A stretch of 32,020 nt of DNA, taken from the NCBI GenBank assembly GCA_964611645.1, contig CAZTAO010000052.1, forward strand, positions 1-32,020. The letters run 5' to 3'. The notes under the pieces are model-generated. The model worked only from the letters and a program-made list of their open reading frames with translations, did not search any database and was not told the DNA's origin. This document shows positions 17,308-25,856 of the stretch, piece by piece. The DNA comes from CAZTAO01 sp964611645. Its GTDB lineage: Bacteria > Armatimonadota > UBA5829. A program made the translations under genes and the position numbers. Positions within the stretch are counted from its first letter, which is position 1. Every line of letters starts with the position of its first letter.

Positions 17308-18567
17308 ATGGGGCAAATCAACTTCGTTGAACTTCGGAAGAAGATGCAGGCAGCGTTTCCCTATATCACCGCCACCCCATCCGGTATGCAATCTGTGTCC
17401 GGTGCCGGCTGGACGCTGTGTCTGGAATGTGTTGATGAGATAAACAAGGATGATACCATTGCGGAGAAAGTGGCCGGGAAGACCGTGGAGGAAGCTGTAA
17501 GCAACGTCTTGAGCGAGTTGAAAATCGCGAGGGATGCGTCAGACGCAACCGTGGATAGCAGAACTAAGGCCATGGTCAAAGAGCTTCGTGACAGCATTCG
17601 CAAACTGCTGGTCTTTCTGCCGGTCGACGGACTCTCACTGGGAAACATGAGGCAGTTCACAGTTGGCAGCGTGACGTTCTATCCTGCGGCCTCAATGACA
17701 TCTAGATTCAAGAAGATAATGCTCCAGCATTCCGCGACAGATACGAGCGCCCTTGATGACAGAACTAGAGCGAACAGGAAACGAGACAGAGAAGCATTCC
17801 TCAAGAGTCTCGGAGAATTGCCTGGCCAATGCACCGCCATGGCGGAGGTCAGGCTTGAGGCGGACCCCAAAGCCGCGCAGGATATGGCTTACGGCAAAGT
17901 GAAATTGGTCGCAGATATGCTGCGTTGCTTCACTTCAAAATTACAGCGTCATGGCTTTTATCCTGCCATCGGCACCGGCAGTTCATTAGGCAGTCGTGAG
18001 ACCCGATCAGCAGTTTTCTACCAGGATCACTCGAACGCAAGTATCACTTGGTCGTGCGCCCCGGGTTTTGGCTCCTATGAGATCGATCCGGACCGAGTGA
18101 AGATCTTGGAGTCGAAGTTAGCGTTCAGAGCCATAGAGGCTGTTTTGGCCAAAGCGCAGAGACAGAGGACTGACTCGGAGAAGATCATCACCACGGCTAT
18201 CAAGTGGATAGGCAACGGAGTCGCCGCGTACGATGCAACTGACAAGGTTCTCTGCTTTTGCATAGCGCTGGAAGTGATGATGACTGGCGGTGAGCGAGGA
18301 GACATTGCCGAACGCGTGGCCATGCGCCTGGCGCTTCTTCTCACCTCTGACCGTAAGCGGCGTGATGGGATTTATCGTCTGGCTAAAGACCTGTACTCCC
18401 TGCGAAGTGAGGTTGTTCACGCAGGCGGTGCGAGCATTTCCAGTCAGAACCTCATGGACCTGGAGGCTATGGCCGTGAGCGCTCTGGTTGCCTTAGCCAA
18501 GAACCTCCGCAGGTGGAAGACCCACGATGACTTTACCAAGTGGGTCAGGCAGAAGCAGTTTGGCTAG
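17308..18567 (+). CDS. Apea-like HEPN domain protein (putative ribonuclease)
   Basis: The 419-residue protein ends with a helical domain typical of Apea-like HEPN proteins: LCFCIALEVMMTGG, then IAERVAMRLALLL, and the R-x4-H motif in LRSEVVHAG (R366, H371). In HEPN ribonucleases these residues form the metal-independent RNA-cleaving site. The N-terminal 250 residues are unassigned and may sense or bind a partner. HEPN proteins act as toxins or abortive-infection effectors. The ATG follows directly on the stop of the membrane protein gene, with a GAGGG just upstream. The gene is not paired with a nucleotidyltransferase, so this is not a classical HEPN/MNT module. Confidence 0.78.
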   Translation: MGQINFVELRKKMQAAFPYITATPSGMQSVSGAGWTLCLECVDEINKDDTIAEKVAGKTVEEAVSNVLSELKIARDASDATVDSRTKAMVKELRDSIRKLLVFLPVDGLSLGNMRQFTVGSVTFYPAASMTSRFKKIMLQHSATDTSALDDRTRANRKRDREAFLKSLGELPGQCTAMAEVRLEADPKAAQDMAYGKVKLVADMLRCFTSKLQRHGFYPAIGTGSSLGSRETRSAVFYQDHSNASITWSCAPGFGSYEIDPDRVKILESKLAFRAIEAVLAKAQRQRTDSEKIITTAIKWIGNGVAAYDATDKVLCFCIALEVMMTGGERGDIAERVAMRLALLLTSDRKRRDGIYRLAKDLYSLRSEVVHAGGASISSQNLMDLEAMAVSALVALAKNLRRWKTHDDFTKWVRQKQFG

Positions 18568-18653
18568 CTCGTGTCTTGTATAGAGTAGCACTTGATGTGC
18601 GGCTCGGATGAGAATGAAAGCCAGTGATCCAGCAGTTCGAAACTCGTAGCTGT

Positions 18654-18680
18654 TGAATCGGTGTGCAGTAATGACCGTCA
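18654..18680 (+). repeat. IS-like terminal repeat, diverged copy
   Basis: TGAATCGGTGTGCAGTAATG starts at 18654 and is a diverged copy (about 5 differences in 28) of the repeats at 20143 and 31969, in the same orientation. It sits in the 226-base gap between the HEPN gene and the AlbA_2 gene. Confidence 0.55.
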
Positions 18681-18793
18681 TACAGTGGGCAACTGCTATC
18701 GAGTATGGAGCCGCCTTTCAATTGGCAAGGGTCATTCCAATGTGTCATTGAGCAACTCGTCGTCGGGGTGCTCGGAGAGGAGGAGAGTGTACA

Positions 18794-20138
18794 ATGCAAT
18801 TTGGTGGACGCAGCGTTGCTGGGATCGCCGCTGATGAAATTCAGCAGTTGGTGCTCGACAAAACAGCGGAGGATGGCACACTTGAATTCAAGAGAGACTC
18901 CTATCCTACCTCTGACGGCGGCAAGAAAGAGTTCTTGCGTGATGTTACATCGTTCGCGAATTCCGATGGCGGCTATATCATCATCGGCATTGACGAGGCA
19001 GATCACTGCGCAAGTGGCTTCTGTCACATTGGCCGTGCGAGTGAAGAGGCAACTCGGCTTCTGGACATGTGTCTGCAGAGCATTCAGCCCAGAATACGAG
19101 ACCTCGAGATCGTGGCGAAACCTATCCCATCCGAGNNNNNNNNNNAGCGTTGACGTTGTCCTAATACGTATCCCTGAGAGCGCATCGCGGCCGCACATGG
19201 TGACGATGAATGATGGAACCTACTTCTGCCGCCGCTACCAAGATCGCAAGCGAAGCATGTCGGTCGAGGAATTGCAGGAAGCCTTCGGAAAGCGTGCCGT
19301 GACTGCGTATCCTATTGTTTCAGATGAACTGCGATCAGAGATCAGCAAACTAGCCTCCATCCTGAGTGCCAATAGGTTGTCTGAGCTTCGTCCGTCTGAA
19401 CCGATAGGGAACGCGATAAACACTGCCGAAGTACGCAAGATCATGGATCTGCGTTTCCGCGACCAGATAGGTGAGCGTCCATATCTCAGAATAGCATCAA
19501 CTCCGGTGGATACGTCATCGGTCGATATCACTGGCCATTCTGCTGAGTTGGCCAAGATACTCGCCAATCCACCTCAGACTAGACAAAATGGTTGGGTCAT
19601 ACATCCGCCAGCGCAGGTAACACGGACGGGCGAAGGCTGGCAGGCTATGGGGTCAGGTGATCGCATGCTGATCTTGCTGAATGACGGGCATCTGGAGTAT
19701 TGGCACCCGTGTGACGATAGTCTTTTTCAGTGGGAACGCCAGACGCTGACCGGTTCGGCGCCGGAACTCTACCCGTTTGCGGTGTGCGAACTACCCGTCA
19801 ATTTCACCCGACTTGCCAGACGGTTGTACGATGTATCGGGCTTTCGTGAGCGTATTGAGTTCAGCCTGGAGTATGCCAATATTGAAGGGTTTAGGCTTCG
19901 CCCGGGCGTACCAAACTCTCTTGTATATCTGATGCCATCTCTGCGCGTGGAGAATCAGGCATACGAGCAGAAGAACATACACACATCTTACGTGACTGTG
20001 CCTTCGGACTTTGAGCCGGATTCGGCCGCGTTTCTTCTGGTAGAACAGGTATACTCGGCGTTCAAGATTCCAAGAGAATACATCCCGTGCTTCGAGAAAG
20101 GTCAGCGATTCGACATCGACGTAAATTCTTCCGAATGA
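18794..20138 (+). CDS. AlbA_2 / Schlafen-type DNA-binding domain protein, interrupted by an assembly gap
   Basis: Two open frames joined across ten Ns form one gene. The first part (from ATG 18794, after GAGGAGGAG) has the AlbA_2/Slfn (PF04326) signature: LEFKRDSY, then FLRDVTSFANSDGGYIIIGIDE. The second part begins after the gap with VVLIRIPESASRPHMV and YFCRRYQDRKRSMS, the expected end of the same domain, and continues with about 290 residues of unknown type to the stop at 20138. The frames differ by the N-run length: the real gap must be a multiple of three bases for the frame to be continuous. Proteins of this family bind nucleic acid and are common in defence islands. An alternative upstream start at 18705 in the second frame is a shadow. 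Confidence 0.72.
19136..19145. other. Assembly gap (10 N)
   Basis: Ten unresolved bases inside the AlbA_2 gene. The true length is unknown, and the frame of the flanking coding parts predicts a multiple of three. Confidence 0.99.
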
Positions 20139-20142
20139 GATA

Positions 20143-20203
20143 TGAATCGGCGTGCAATAATGGCCCACATAAGTGTGTGATCGGCACCGAACGGTGACCC
20201 GCA
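20143..20203 (+). repeat. IS21-like element end with two tandem terminal repeats
   Basis: TGAATCGGCGTGCAATAATG starts at 20143 and continues GCCCACAT. A second, degenerate copy (GATCGGCACCGAACGGTGAC) follows from 20179. Paired internal repeats of this kind are typical of IS21-family ends as I recall them. The first copy matches the one at 31969 at 26 of 28 positions. It begins 5 bases after the AlbA_2 stop, and no transposase gene follows. Confidence 0.6.
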
Positions 20204-20405
20204 TTGCTGAGCGTGAGAGATGGGACAAAGCTGGACGCCAACGGTGGGTGAACACTCAGCGCCGACTCACAGCCTGTAGACCAGCAGCACACGATCTACT
20301 TTGCCGAGGTCGTGGGGGCGTTCAAAATGCGGGAGTAAGGAAATCGCTTTTACTAACCAGGCCGATGTCGAGAACAGCCGACGAGCTTGTGCATGAGGTA
20401 ACTTG

Positions 20406-21275
20406 ATGGAAGAGCGTGGCAGTGAACTCACTCAGGGCACATTCCTGTATATAGGGGATGAGCGGGAAGAATGGAACCTGGCGGACATAGAGTCTGAGTT
20501 CGGTACGAGAATGGCGCAGATCACAAGGGAGCAGTTCTATGCCGCCTTTGTAGCGTGCGAGAAGAGTGACGCCGAGAGCGCATTGGCGGATTGGGAAAGG
20601 TACTTCGCTCGGGTTGTGGAGCCGTCCAAGAACGACCTGCTGAACGCCACCAGAGTCTATCTCACGCTTCGCCACCTGTGCAATGTCGAGGACGCACACT
20701 CTCTGGCGATGAACTGCGGGCCTATGTGGAAGGAGCGTCCGGATACCGTGCCATGCCTGGCATTCGCCAGGTTGATGGACGAAGGAATCATCTGCGCCTG
20801 CGAGGGGGACATGTCCTCTCTCTTCTCCCTCCGGGCGCTGCATCTGGCCTCCGGAGAGGCACCATTGATGGGAAACCTCGCCGTGTGCGACTCAGAGCAC
20901 GCACACACTGTGGTGAGCGTCAATCACTGCATCATCCCGCGATCCTGGAGCAGCACGGGAAGCTTCACCGTGCGCGATTACCACGGTAGGGGCTTTGGGG
21001 CCACCGGCTATGCCGAGATGGAGACTGGCGTACCGGTTACGCTTCTGTGGCTAGACCAGGAACTCAAGGAAGCATTCGTGTACGAAGGAATGGCGGTAGG
21101 AAGCGAAGCTGGAAGATGCCGAGTAATGATCACTGTCCGGCTGAACGCCTCTAGTCGTGGGGTCGATCATCTTTCCGGTGGACACGCGTCTATCGTGAGG
21201 GGACACCACGGTTCCGCCATAGAGCGATTGCTGACACAAGCGGGAATCCGATGCACGAATCCAGCCAGTGGATAG
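20406..21275 (+). pseudogene. 5'-truncated L-fucose/L-arabinose isomerase family remnant
   Basis: About 289 residues match the C-terminal two-thirds of sugar ketol-isomerases of the FucI/AraA fold: CEGDMSSLFSLRALHLASG, HTVVSVNHCIIPRSW and a TVRDYHGRGFGATGYAEME segment, with glutamate and histidine residues in the usual metal-site region. Full-length members have about 400-480 residues. The N-terminal domain is missing. Upstream frames (20290-20400) show fragments such as IYFAEVVGAFKMRE and KSLLLTRPMS broken by stops and frame changes, suggesting decay. An IS-like end lies at 20143-20203. This is a metabolic gene fragment inside an otherwise defence-like region, probably the former chromosomal neighbourhood. 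It could be translated from ATG 20406 but is unlikely to be active. Confidence 0.7.
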
Positions 21276-21469
21276 CCTGCACAGACGATCCGGAGGCTAT
21301 GGTGACTCGCGGTCGGCTAGACCGGCAGAAAGCCAGAATTCTATGTGACGTAGGCCGCCCTTGAGATCAACAGCAAGCCGGTCTTCGTGGGGTTGAATTG
21401 GCCACTAGCTGTAGACTCTAAGTACTCGATCCATGGGTTAGTGAAACCCGTCAAGCAGGAGGATCACGC

Positions 21470-22108
21470 ATGGGGATCGACATACCGCGTCTTATGTCAG
21501 AGTTGGCTGATGATCGTCCCGCGTTCCACTCAGAAGCCGACTTCCAGCACGCTCTCGCCTGGAGACTGCACCAAATGTATCCTGATATATGCGTTCGCCT
21601 GGAGAAGCCGACAATGCTGGGCAAACAGATTTGCCATCTCGACATATTAGCTTGGACCACGGCGGGGGTGATTGCGATTGAGCTCAAGTATAAGACCGCG
21701 AGGTTCACCGGGAACGTACAGGGAGAGCAGTTTGACCTCGCACAGATGGGCGCGTACCCCAGGAATCGCTACCTGTTTCTGGAAGACCTGCGTCGCGTTG
21801 AGTGTTGTGCTGGGGTCAACCCGGAATCCTGCGGATACGCGATACTGCTTTCAAATGACAGCCACTACTGGGCATTACCAGCCGAGCGTGACACCAGCGA
21901 CAAAGACTTCAGATTGCACAAAGACCGCCATCTGAAAGGACGTTTGTCTTGGAGTGACTCTGCTGGAGGTGTGAAGGACGGTCTTGAGGACCCGATCATC
22001 CTTGCTGGTGAATACCTATGCAAGTGGCAGGACTACTCCACGGTCAGCAAGAAGACTGGGGGAACTCTCAGATACCTCGTTTTCGCAGTCGGAACGTCCG
22101 CTCTGTAG
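21470..22108 (+). CDS. PD-(D/E)XK-type nuclease-like protein
   Basis: The 212-residue protein has the core pattern of a restriction-endonuclease-fold enzyme: an N-terminal helix with E22 (AFHSEADFQHALAW), then D58 (HLDILAW) and E71-x-K73 (VIAIELKYKT). These would bind the metal and catalyse phosphodiester hydrolysis. The C-terminal half is unassigned. ATG at 21470 follows AGGAGG. The next gene (HARE-HTH/pentapeptide) begins 42 bases downstream, so it probably leads that operon. Whether it is a restriction enzyme, repair protein or effector is unknown. Confidence 0.7.
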   Translation: MGIDIPRLMSELADDRPAFHSEADFQHALAWRLHQMYPDICVRLEKPTMLGKQICHLDILAWTTAGVIAIELKYKTARFTGNVQGEQFDLAQMGAYPRNRYLFLEDLRRVECCAGVNPESCGYAILLSNDSHYWALPAERDTSDKDFRLHKDRHLKGRLSWSDSAGGVKDGLEDPIILAGEYLCKWQDYSTVSKKTGGTLRYLVFAVGTSAL

Positions 22109-22150
22109 CAGCCGGGACGGGACCGGAGAAGGGGGAAGGGATTGCCGAAA

Positions 22151-23107
22151 ATGACACTCATTCAACTTGCTGAGAGAATCCTCACGGAGAAGAAGACGGC
22201 TATGTCGCCGCAAGAGATATGGGACGCTGCGAAGGAGAAAGGCTACGACAAAGAGGTTGCGTCCCTGGGCAAAACACCTTGGCAATCAATTGGCGCCCAG
22301 CTCTATGTAGATATGCGTGACAATCCCGCGAGCAAGTTCGCCACAACAGACACCCGGCCAAAGCGGTTCCGTCTGCGCTCAGTAGATCCGGACACAGCCC
22401 CCGTCAATGTGAACCAACTAGGGAAACCACAGGAACAACTGGCGATAGTCAAACAGGGAATAGAGGTCTGGAACAAGTGGCGGAAGGAGAATACCGATGT
22501 GCCGCTAGACCTCAGCCACGCCAACCTTCGAGGAGCTAAACTCCGGCATGCCAACTTCGGCTGGGTCAACCTGAGTGGGGCCAACCTCGCGAATGCTGAG
22601 ATCGCCTTCTCTACCCTACATAGAGCTAAGCTCGAGGAAGCTGACCTGAGCGGGGCGGACCTCAGGTATGCCGATCTCAGCCATGCTGACCTAAGTCATG
22701 CCAACCTAAGTGGGGCTAACCTCGAGAAAGCCGAATTCATCAATGCGCACCTCAGCGGCGTAAATCTCAGCGGTGTCGACCTCAGCAATGTCGACCTTAG
22801 TCGTATTGATCTCAGTGGCTCGAACCTCAGCGGTGCCGACCTCAGCAATGCCGACCTTGGTGGCGCAAATCTTAGGAACGCAGTTCTCGCTAATGCCGAC
22901 CTCAGTGGTGCCCGCCTGAGTGATGCCATCCTTTGCGACGCAGACCTCAGAGCAACTCGCCTCTGCCGCGCCAGATTCGCCAGGGCCAACCTCAAGAATG
23001 CGGACCTCTCCGGGGCTGATCTCTCAGAGGTCAAACTCACGCAGGAGCAGATTGACTCGGCTCTCACGAAAGAGATCGACCAAACATACCAGGAGGATCT
23101 AGGATGA
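22151..23107 (+). CDS. HARE-HTH domain fused to a long pentapeptide-repeat beta-helix
   Basis: The N-terminal 75 residues are a HARE-HTH (HB1/ASXL/restriction endonuclease, PF05066) winged helix: MTLIQLAERILTEKKTAMSP, QEIWDAAKEKGY, then a WQSIGAQLYVDMRD segment. A linker and short helix follow, then about 180 residues of pentapeptide repeats (A(D/N)LSG-like units, from residue 120 to about 297), about 36 units or 9 coils of a right-handed quadrilateral helix. Pentapeptide proteins such as Qnr mimic DNA and bind gyrase; HARE-HTH domains occur in restriction enzymes and RNA polymerase delta. The fusion is unusual. I prefer ATG 22151 because it sits 10 nt after GGAAGGG and begins like the family; TTG 22142 would add three residues. 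The stop overlaps the next ATG. Confidence 0.82.
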   Translation: MTLIQLAERILTEKKTAMSPQEIWDAAKEKGYDKEVASLGKTPWQSIGAQLYVDMRDNPASKFATTDTRPKRFRLRSVDPDTAPVNVNQLGKPQEQLAIVKQGIEVWNKWRKENTDVPLDLSHANLRGAKLRHANFGWVNLSGANLANAEIAFSTLHRAKLEEADLSGADLRYADLSHADLSHANLSGANLEKAEFINAHLSGVNLSGVDLSNVDLSRIDLSGSNLSGADLSNADLGGANLRNAVLANADLSGARLSDAILCDADLRATRLCRARFARANLKNADLSGADLSEVKLTQEQIDSALTKEIDQTYQEDLG

Positions 23108-23688
23108 ACGACTCTTTCGACAATGAATGGAAAGCCCCTGAAGGAAAGATCTATGACCGAGATGCAAGCAATATCAGGGACCAGGTCTCGCTGCTTTCTC
23201 GTGGAGAGATCATTGCCCGTCTGGACGAGTTGGAAAAGGCGGAGTATCTGAAAGTGCTGCAGTCGGCTATGTGCTACTCCCCCCGGCGGCCTACGGGCCT
23301 TGCACCTTTCCTCTGCCCTCGATGCGACTCGCTTACTATCCACAGTGAATCCTTGGAACCCTACCTCGTGGGCATTGAGGATTCACGGTGGACCATCGAT
23401 TGCCTCAACGACCGTCTGAAGCAAGAATGCAGCACCATCGTATTTGACTTGGACGATAGACCGCTGTGCAAACGATGTTCTGGGGGCAAGACAGAGGACA
23501 AGGCTTATCTGATAGTGCGGTTCAGCGCCACGGAGGAGCATCGGACTCCCATCCTGAACGCATTTGATGATATCGGCGCGCTGGAAGCTCTGTTTGAGGG
23601 CAAGAGGTATGTTGGCACCAGCAACCTCCGGAAGTTTGTCCCTCGTCTCAGGAGACTCCTTGGGCTGAAGGGCAAGCGGAATGGCTGA
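23104..23688 (+). CDS. Unknown four-cysteine (putative zinc-binding) protein of the pentapeptide/rSAM operon
   Basis: The 194-residue protein has two CxxC pairs (CPRC at residues 71-74, CKRC at 122-125), separated by about 47 residues, suggesting a zinc or iron-sulfur site. The rest is a helical N-terminus (GEIIARLDELEKAEYLKVLQ) and a basic C-terminal tail (RLRRLLGLKGKR). I do not recognise a family. Its ATG overlaps the stop of the pentapeptide gene (ATGA), and its end overlaps the radical SAM start by 8 bases. This tight packing suggests that the three products are made together and act together, perhaps with this one as substrate, adaptor or electron carrier of the radical SAM enzyme. Confidence 0.75.
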   Translation: MNDSFDNEWKAPEGKIYDRDASNIRDQVSLLSRGEIIARLDELEKAEYLKVLQSAMCYSPRRPTGLAPFLCPRCDSLTIHSESLEPYLVGIEDSRWTIDCLNDRLKQECSTIVFDLDDRPLCKRCSGGKTEDKAYLIVRFSATEEHRTPILNAFDDIGALEALFEGKRYVGTSNLRKFVPRLRRLLGLKGKRNG

Positions 23689-24823
23689 CTCTCTTCTGAT
23701 GCCGTCGTGCCTTCCGCCTACCGTGGCTCTCGAGACTACCTATCACTGCAATCACCGTTGCGTCTTCTGCTCTTGTCCCTGGACGGCCTCAGGTAATGGA
23801 TACACCACGCTGCCGGAGCTCACAACAACTCAGTATAAAGACTTGTTGGGAAGACTGGTTGATGCCGGAGTCTCAAATCTGTCGTTCACCGGCGGCGAAC
23901 CACTCACGCGGGCGGACATCCGAGAACTCATAACCTTTGCCGCCAACCTAGAGGCGTCTCACGTTGTAGCCGATGGCAGAAGACTGAATCTTGTGAAAGC
24001 CCGGCCCAGCATTCACATCAACACGAACGGCGTACTCATCGACGATGATTTCGTGAGCTTGTGCGCAGGCTACGGCGTCGAGATGACTATCTCACTACCA
24101 GGCCTGAAAGCCTACAGCAGGCTCACAGGCGGCGGAAATTGCGCTAAGGCTTTGGACGCTATGAGTCGCGCCGCGGAACACGGGCTGCACATAACGGCGG
24201 CGATTACCGTCACAAAATGGAATCTATCAGAGTTGTTTGAGACTGTCGCGACGGCATTGCTGGCCGGTGCGTCTCAGATACTGCTGAACCGGTTCCTCGT
24301 CGGAGGCAGAGGGCTGGATTACGCGGAGGAACTGTGTCTGACAACGGCAGAGTTAAGACACGCGCTCATGGAGACGGATGAGGTGCTCACGCATGCCGGA
24401 CGTTTTGGTTCTCTGGGGACAGAGGTACCTGCTTGCATTGTGGATGGGCTGGACCTGCAGAATATCAACGTCAGCACACGGTGCGCCGCTGTGTCAGGTT
24501 TCATCGCGGTCGATCCCTCCGGCTACTTGAGGGTATGCAACCACTCGCCAGTGCGGTTGTGTCACTACACAGATCTGGACGGCGTATCCTCCCATCAACT
24601 ATGGCAGAGTCATGCCCGGAGACGGTTCCACCCTACTTTGTGTCTGGGCTGCGATCTGATCCAAGGCTGTGACGCGGGTTGCCGCGCAGCAGCGTACATA
24701 GCGGGGGACATATGCGGACCAGATCCTAGCACCATCTCCGCGCGGCCGGATATCCGAGGCAGTCAAATACACGTAGGAGACATGGCACCACAGACCCCGT
24801 ATGACCGCGGCTGTCCAACTTGA
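23681..24823 (+). CDS. Radical SAM/SPASM domain enzyme
   Basis: The 380-residue protein carries the radical SAM cluster motif CNHRCVFC (C23, C27, C30), the SAM-binding FTGGEPL, and a C-terminal SPASM-like cysteine domain (C-x-VSGFIAVDPSGYLRVC, then LCLGCDLIQGCDAGC). Enzymes of this class bind one [4Fe-4S] cluster for radical generation and one or two auxiliary clusters, and often modify peptides or proteins. No short RiPP precursor ORF is seen nearby, so the target may be one of the two upstream proteins. The gene is translationally coupled to the preceding four-cysteine gene. It ends 28 bases before the stop of a convergent gene. Confidence 0.85.
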   Translation: MADSLLMPSCLPPTVALETTYHCNHRCVFCSCPWTASGNGYTTLPELTTTQYKDLLGRLVDAGVSNLSFTGGEPLTRADIRELITFAANLEASHVVADGRRLNLVKARPSIHINTNGVLIDDDFVSLCAGYGVEMTISLPGLKAYSRLTGGGNCAKALDAMSRAAEHGLHITAAITVTKWNLSELFETVATALLAGASQILLNRFLVGGRGLDYAEELCLTTAELRHALMETDEVLTHAGRFGSLGTEVPACIVDGLDLQNINVSTRCAAVSGFIAVDPSGYLRVCNHSPVRLCHYTDLDGVSSHQLWQSHARRRFHPTLCLGCDLIQGCDAGCRAAAYIAGDICGPDPSTISARPDIRGSQIHVGDMAPQTPYDRGCPT

Positions 24824-24851
24824 CACCAGGCAAACCACGTCATCCAGGAAC

Positions 24852-25814
24852 TCAGCGGGATCCACGTCGAAGCTCCCAGTCTGTCTTACTTGCCTCAAGA
24901 TCAAGATACCTAAGTCTGAACGTGGCGAGCCAGTCCGCGCAGGCAGTGGGAAGAGCCTGTTCCCATGTGCTGATAACTCGATCTAGCGGCAGGTCAAGGA
25001 AGCTCTGGTCCTGTGGTTTCACGAAACCTCGGTACATCTCTACAACGCTGGCACACTTAGCGTCTCCGGGATGGCGAACAACAGCAAACTTGCCGCTGTC
25101 GTAAGGTGAGTCCGGATGATTAGTCATCGCAACCGCCAGCAGATGGCCACGCCACAGTTGGTTGTGGTCGACGTGATCCAAATGACTCCACGCATCTTTG
25201 GACCACGGGGAGTCCTCTCGCTGGGTCCACCTGCGGTATAGCGGTTTGTCGTAGCGCTCCCGCGAGAACGTTTCCGTCAGCTTCGTCTCGATGCCCAAGA
25301 ACGCCTTACTCCCGTCTGGACGCTCATATGAAATGAATGCGTCGAAAGCCGTGTTGTCGTCCAAATACTCAGACTTGGGGTACGGAGCGTACTCAAATAG
25401 GAGTTCCCGAACGCGCCCTACCTCATCGCTGCCCAACACCAACCGAAATGCCTGCGTCGCTAATCCCATGTCCGCCGCGAAAGGTCCGAAGAGATTGAAG
25501 CACATTGGCATACTTGAAAGCATATTATGGAACAGGCGGAATGAATCTACCGCTCCGGTTTTCTGGCCGGCTCGATGCTGTGCTGCGGCGAAGGCTTCGG
25601 AGGCAATGAAGTTAAGTCCGGCGTCGCCGTCGCAGAGTCTCAGCATGTTTCCGTAGAGGGATGTGCTGTTCGGTTTTGGTCCTGTTCCACACGGCACGCC
25701 GAGCCGCTCCGAGCGAAACCAGCTCTGGTGTAGCCGCATTCGAGACATGAATGGCGGGTCCTTGGGATACTGAGGTCCAATGTCGGTGGCGCTCACAGCC
25801 TCGCCCCAAGACAC
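24852..25814 (-). CDS. PGN_0703-like putative restriction endonuclease (PD-(D/E)XK)
   Basis: The 320-residue protein contains SSMPMCFNLFGPF followed by FEYAP, D158 (AFDAFISY) and E176-x-K178 (FLGIETKLTE). This resembles the PGN_0703 family of putative restriction endonucleases. The PD-(D/E)XK residues are intact. It is the second gene of a minus-strand pair, 42 bases after the stop of the upstream nuclease-like gene. Family members are annotated as putative restriction enzymes; no cognate methylase lies beside it, and the DUF1156 methylase is 16 kb away. It may act on modified DNA or be a solitary nuclease. Confidence 0.72.
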   Translation of the reverse strand: MSWGEAVSATDIGPQYPKDPPFMSRMRLHQSWFRSERLGVPCGTGPKPNSTSLYGNMLRLCDGDAGLNFIASEAFAAAQHRAGQKTGAVDSFRLFHNMLSSMPMCFNLFGPFAADMGLATQAFRLVLGSDEVGRVRELLFEYAPYPKSEYLDDNTAFDAFISYERPDGSKAFLGIETKLTETFSRERYDKPLYRRWTQREDSPWSKDAWSHLDHVDHNQLWRGHLLAVAMTNHPDSPYDSGKFAVVRHPGDAKCASVVEMYRGFVKPQDQSFLDLPLDRVISTWEQALPTACADWLATFRLRYLDLEASKTDWELRRGSR

Positions 25815-25856
25815 ATGCGCCGGGGGCGGCGCTCGTCGAACCCAGAAACTCTCGCC

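Noticed and set aside
18705..18793. N-terminal extension of the AlbA_2 protein from 18705
   Set aside because: It lies in the frame of the second half only, has no ribosome-binding site and bypasses the AlbA_2 signature; an artefact of the gap.
22504..23050. Short periodic repeats resembling a CRISPR array or satellite
   Set aside because: The 15-base periodicity encodes pentapeptide repeats in one continuous frame; there are no spacers.
24824..24851. Possible RiPP precursor next to the radical SAM gene
   Set aside because: Only 27 bases lie between the convergent stops; no room for a precursor, and none is seen upstream.
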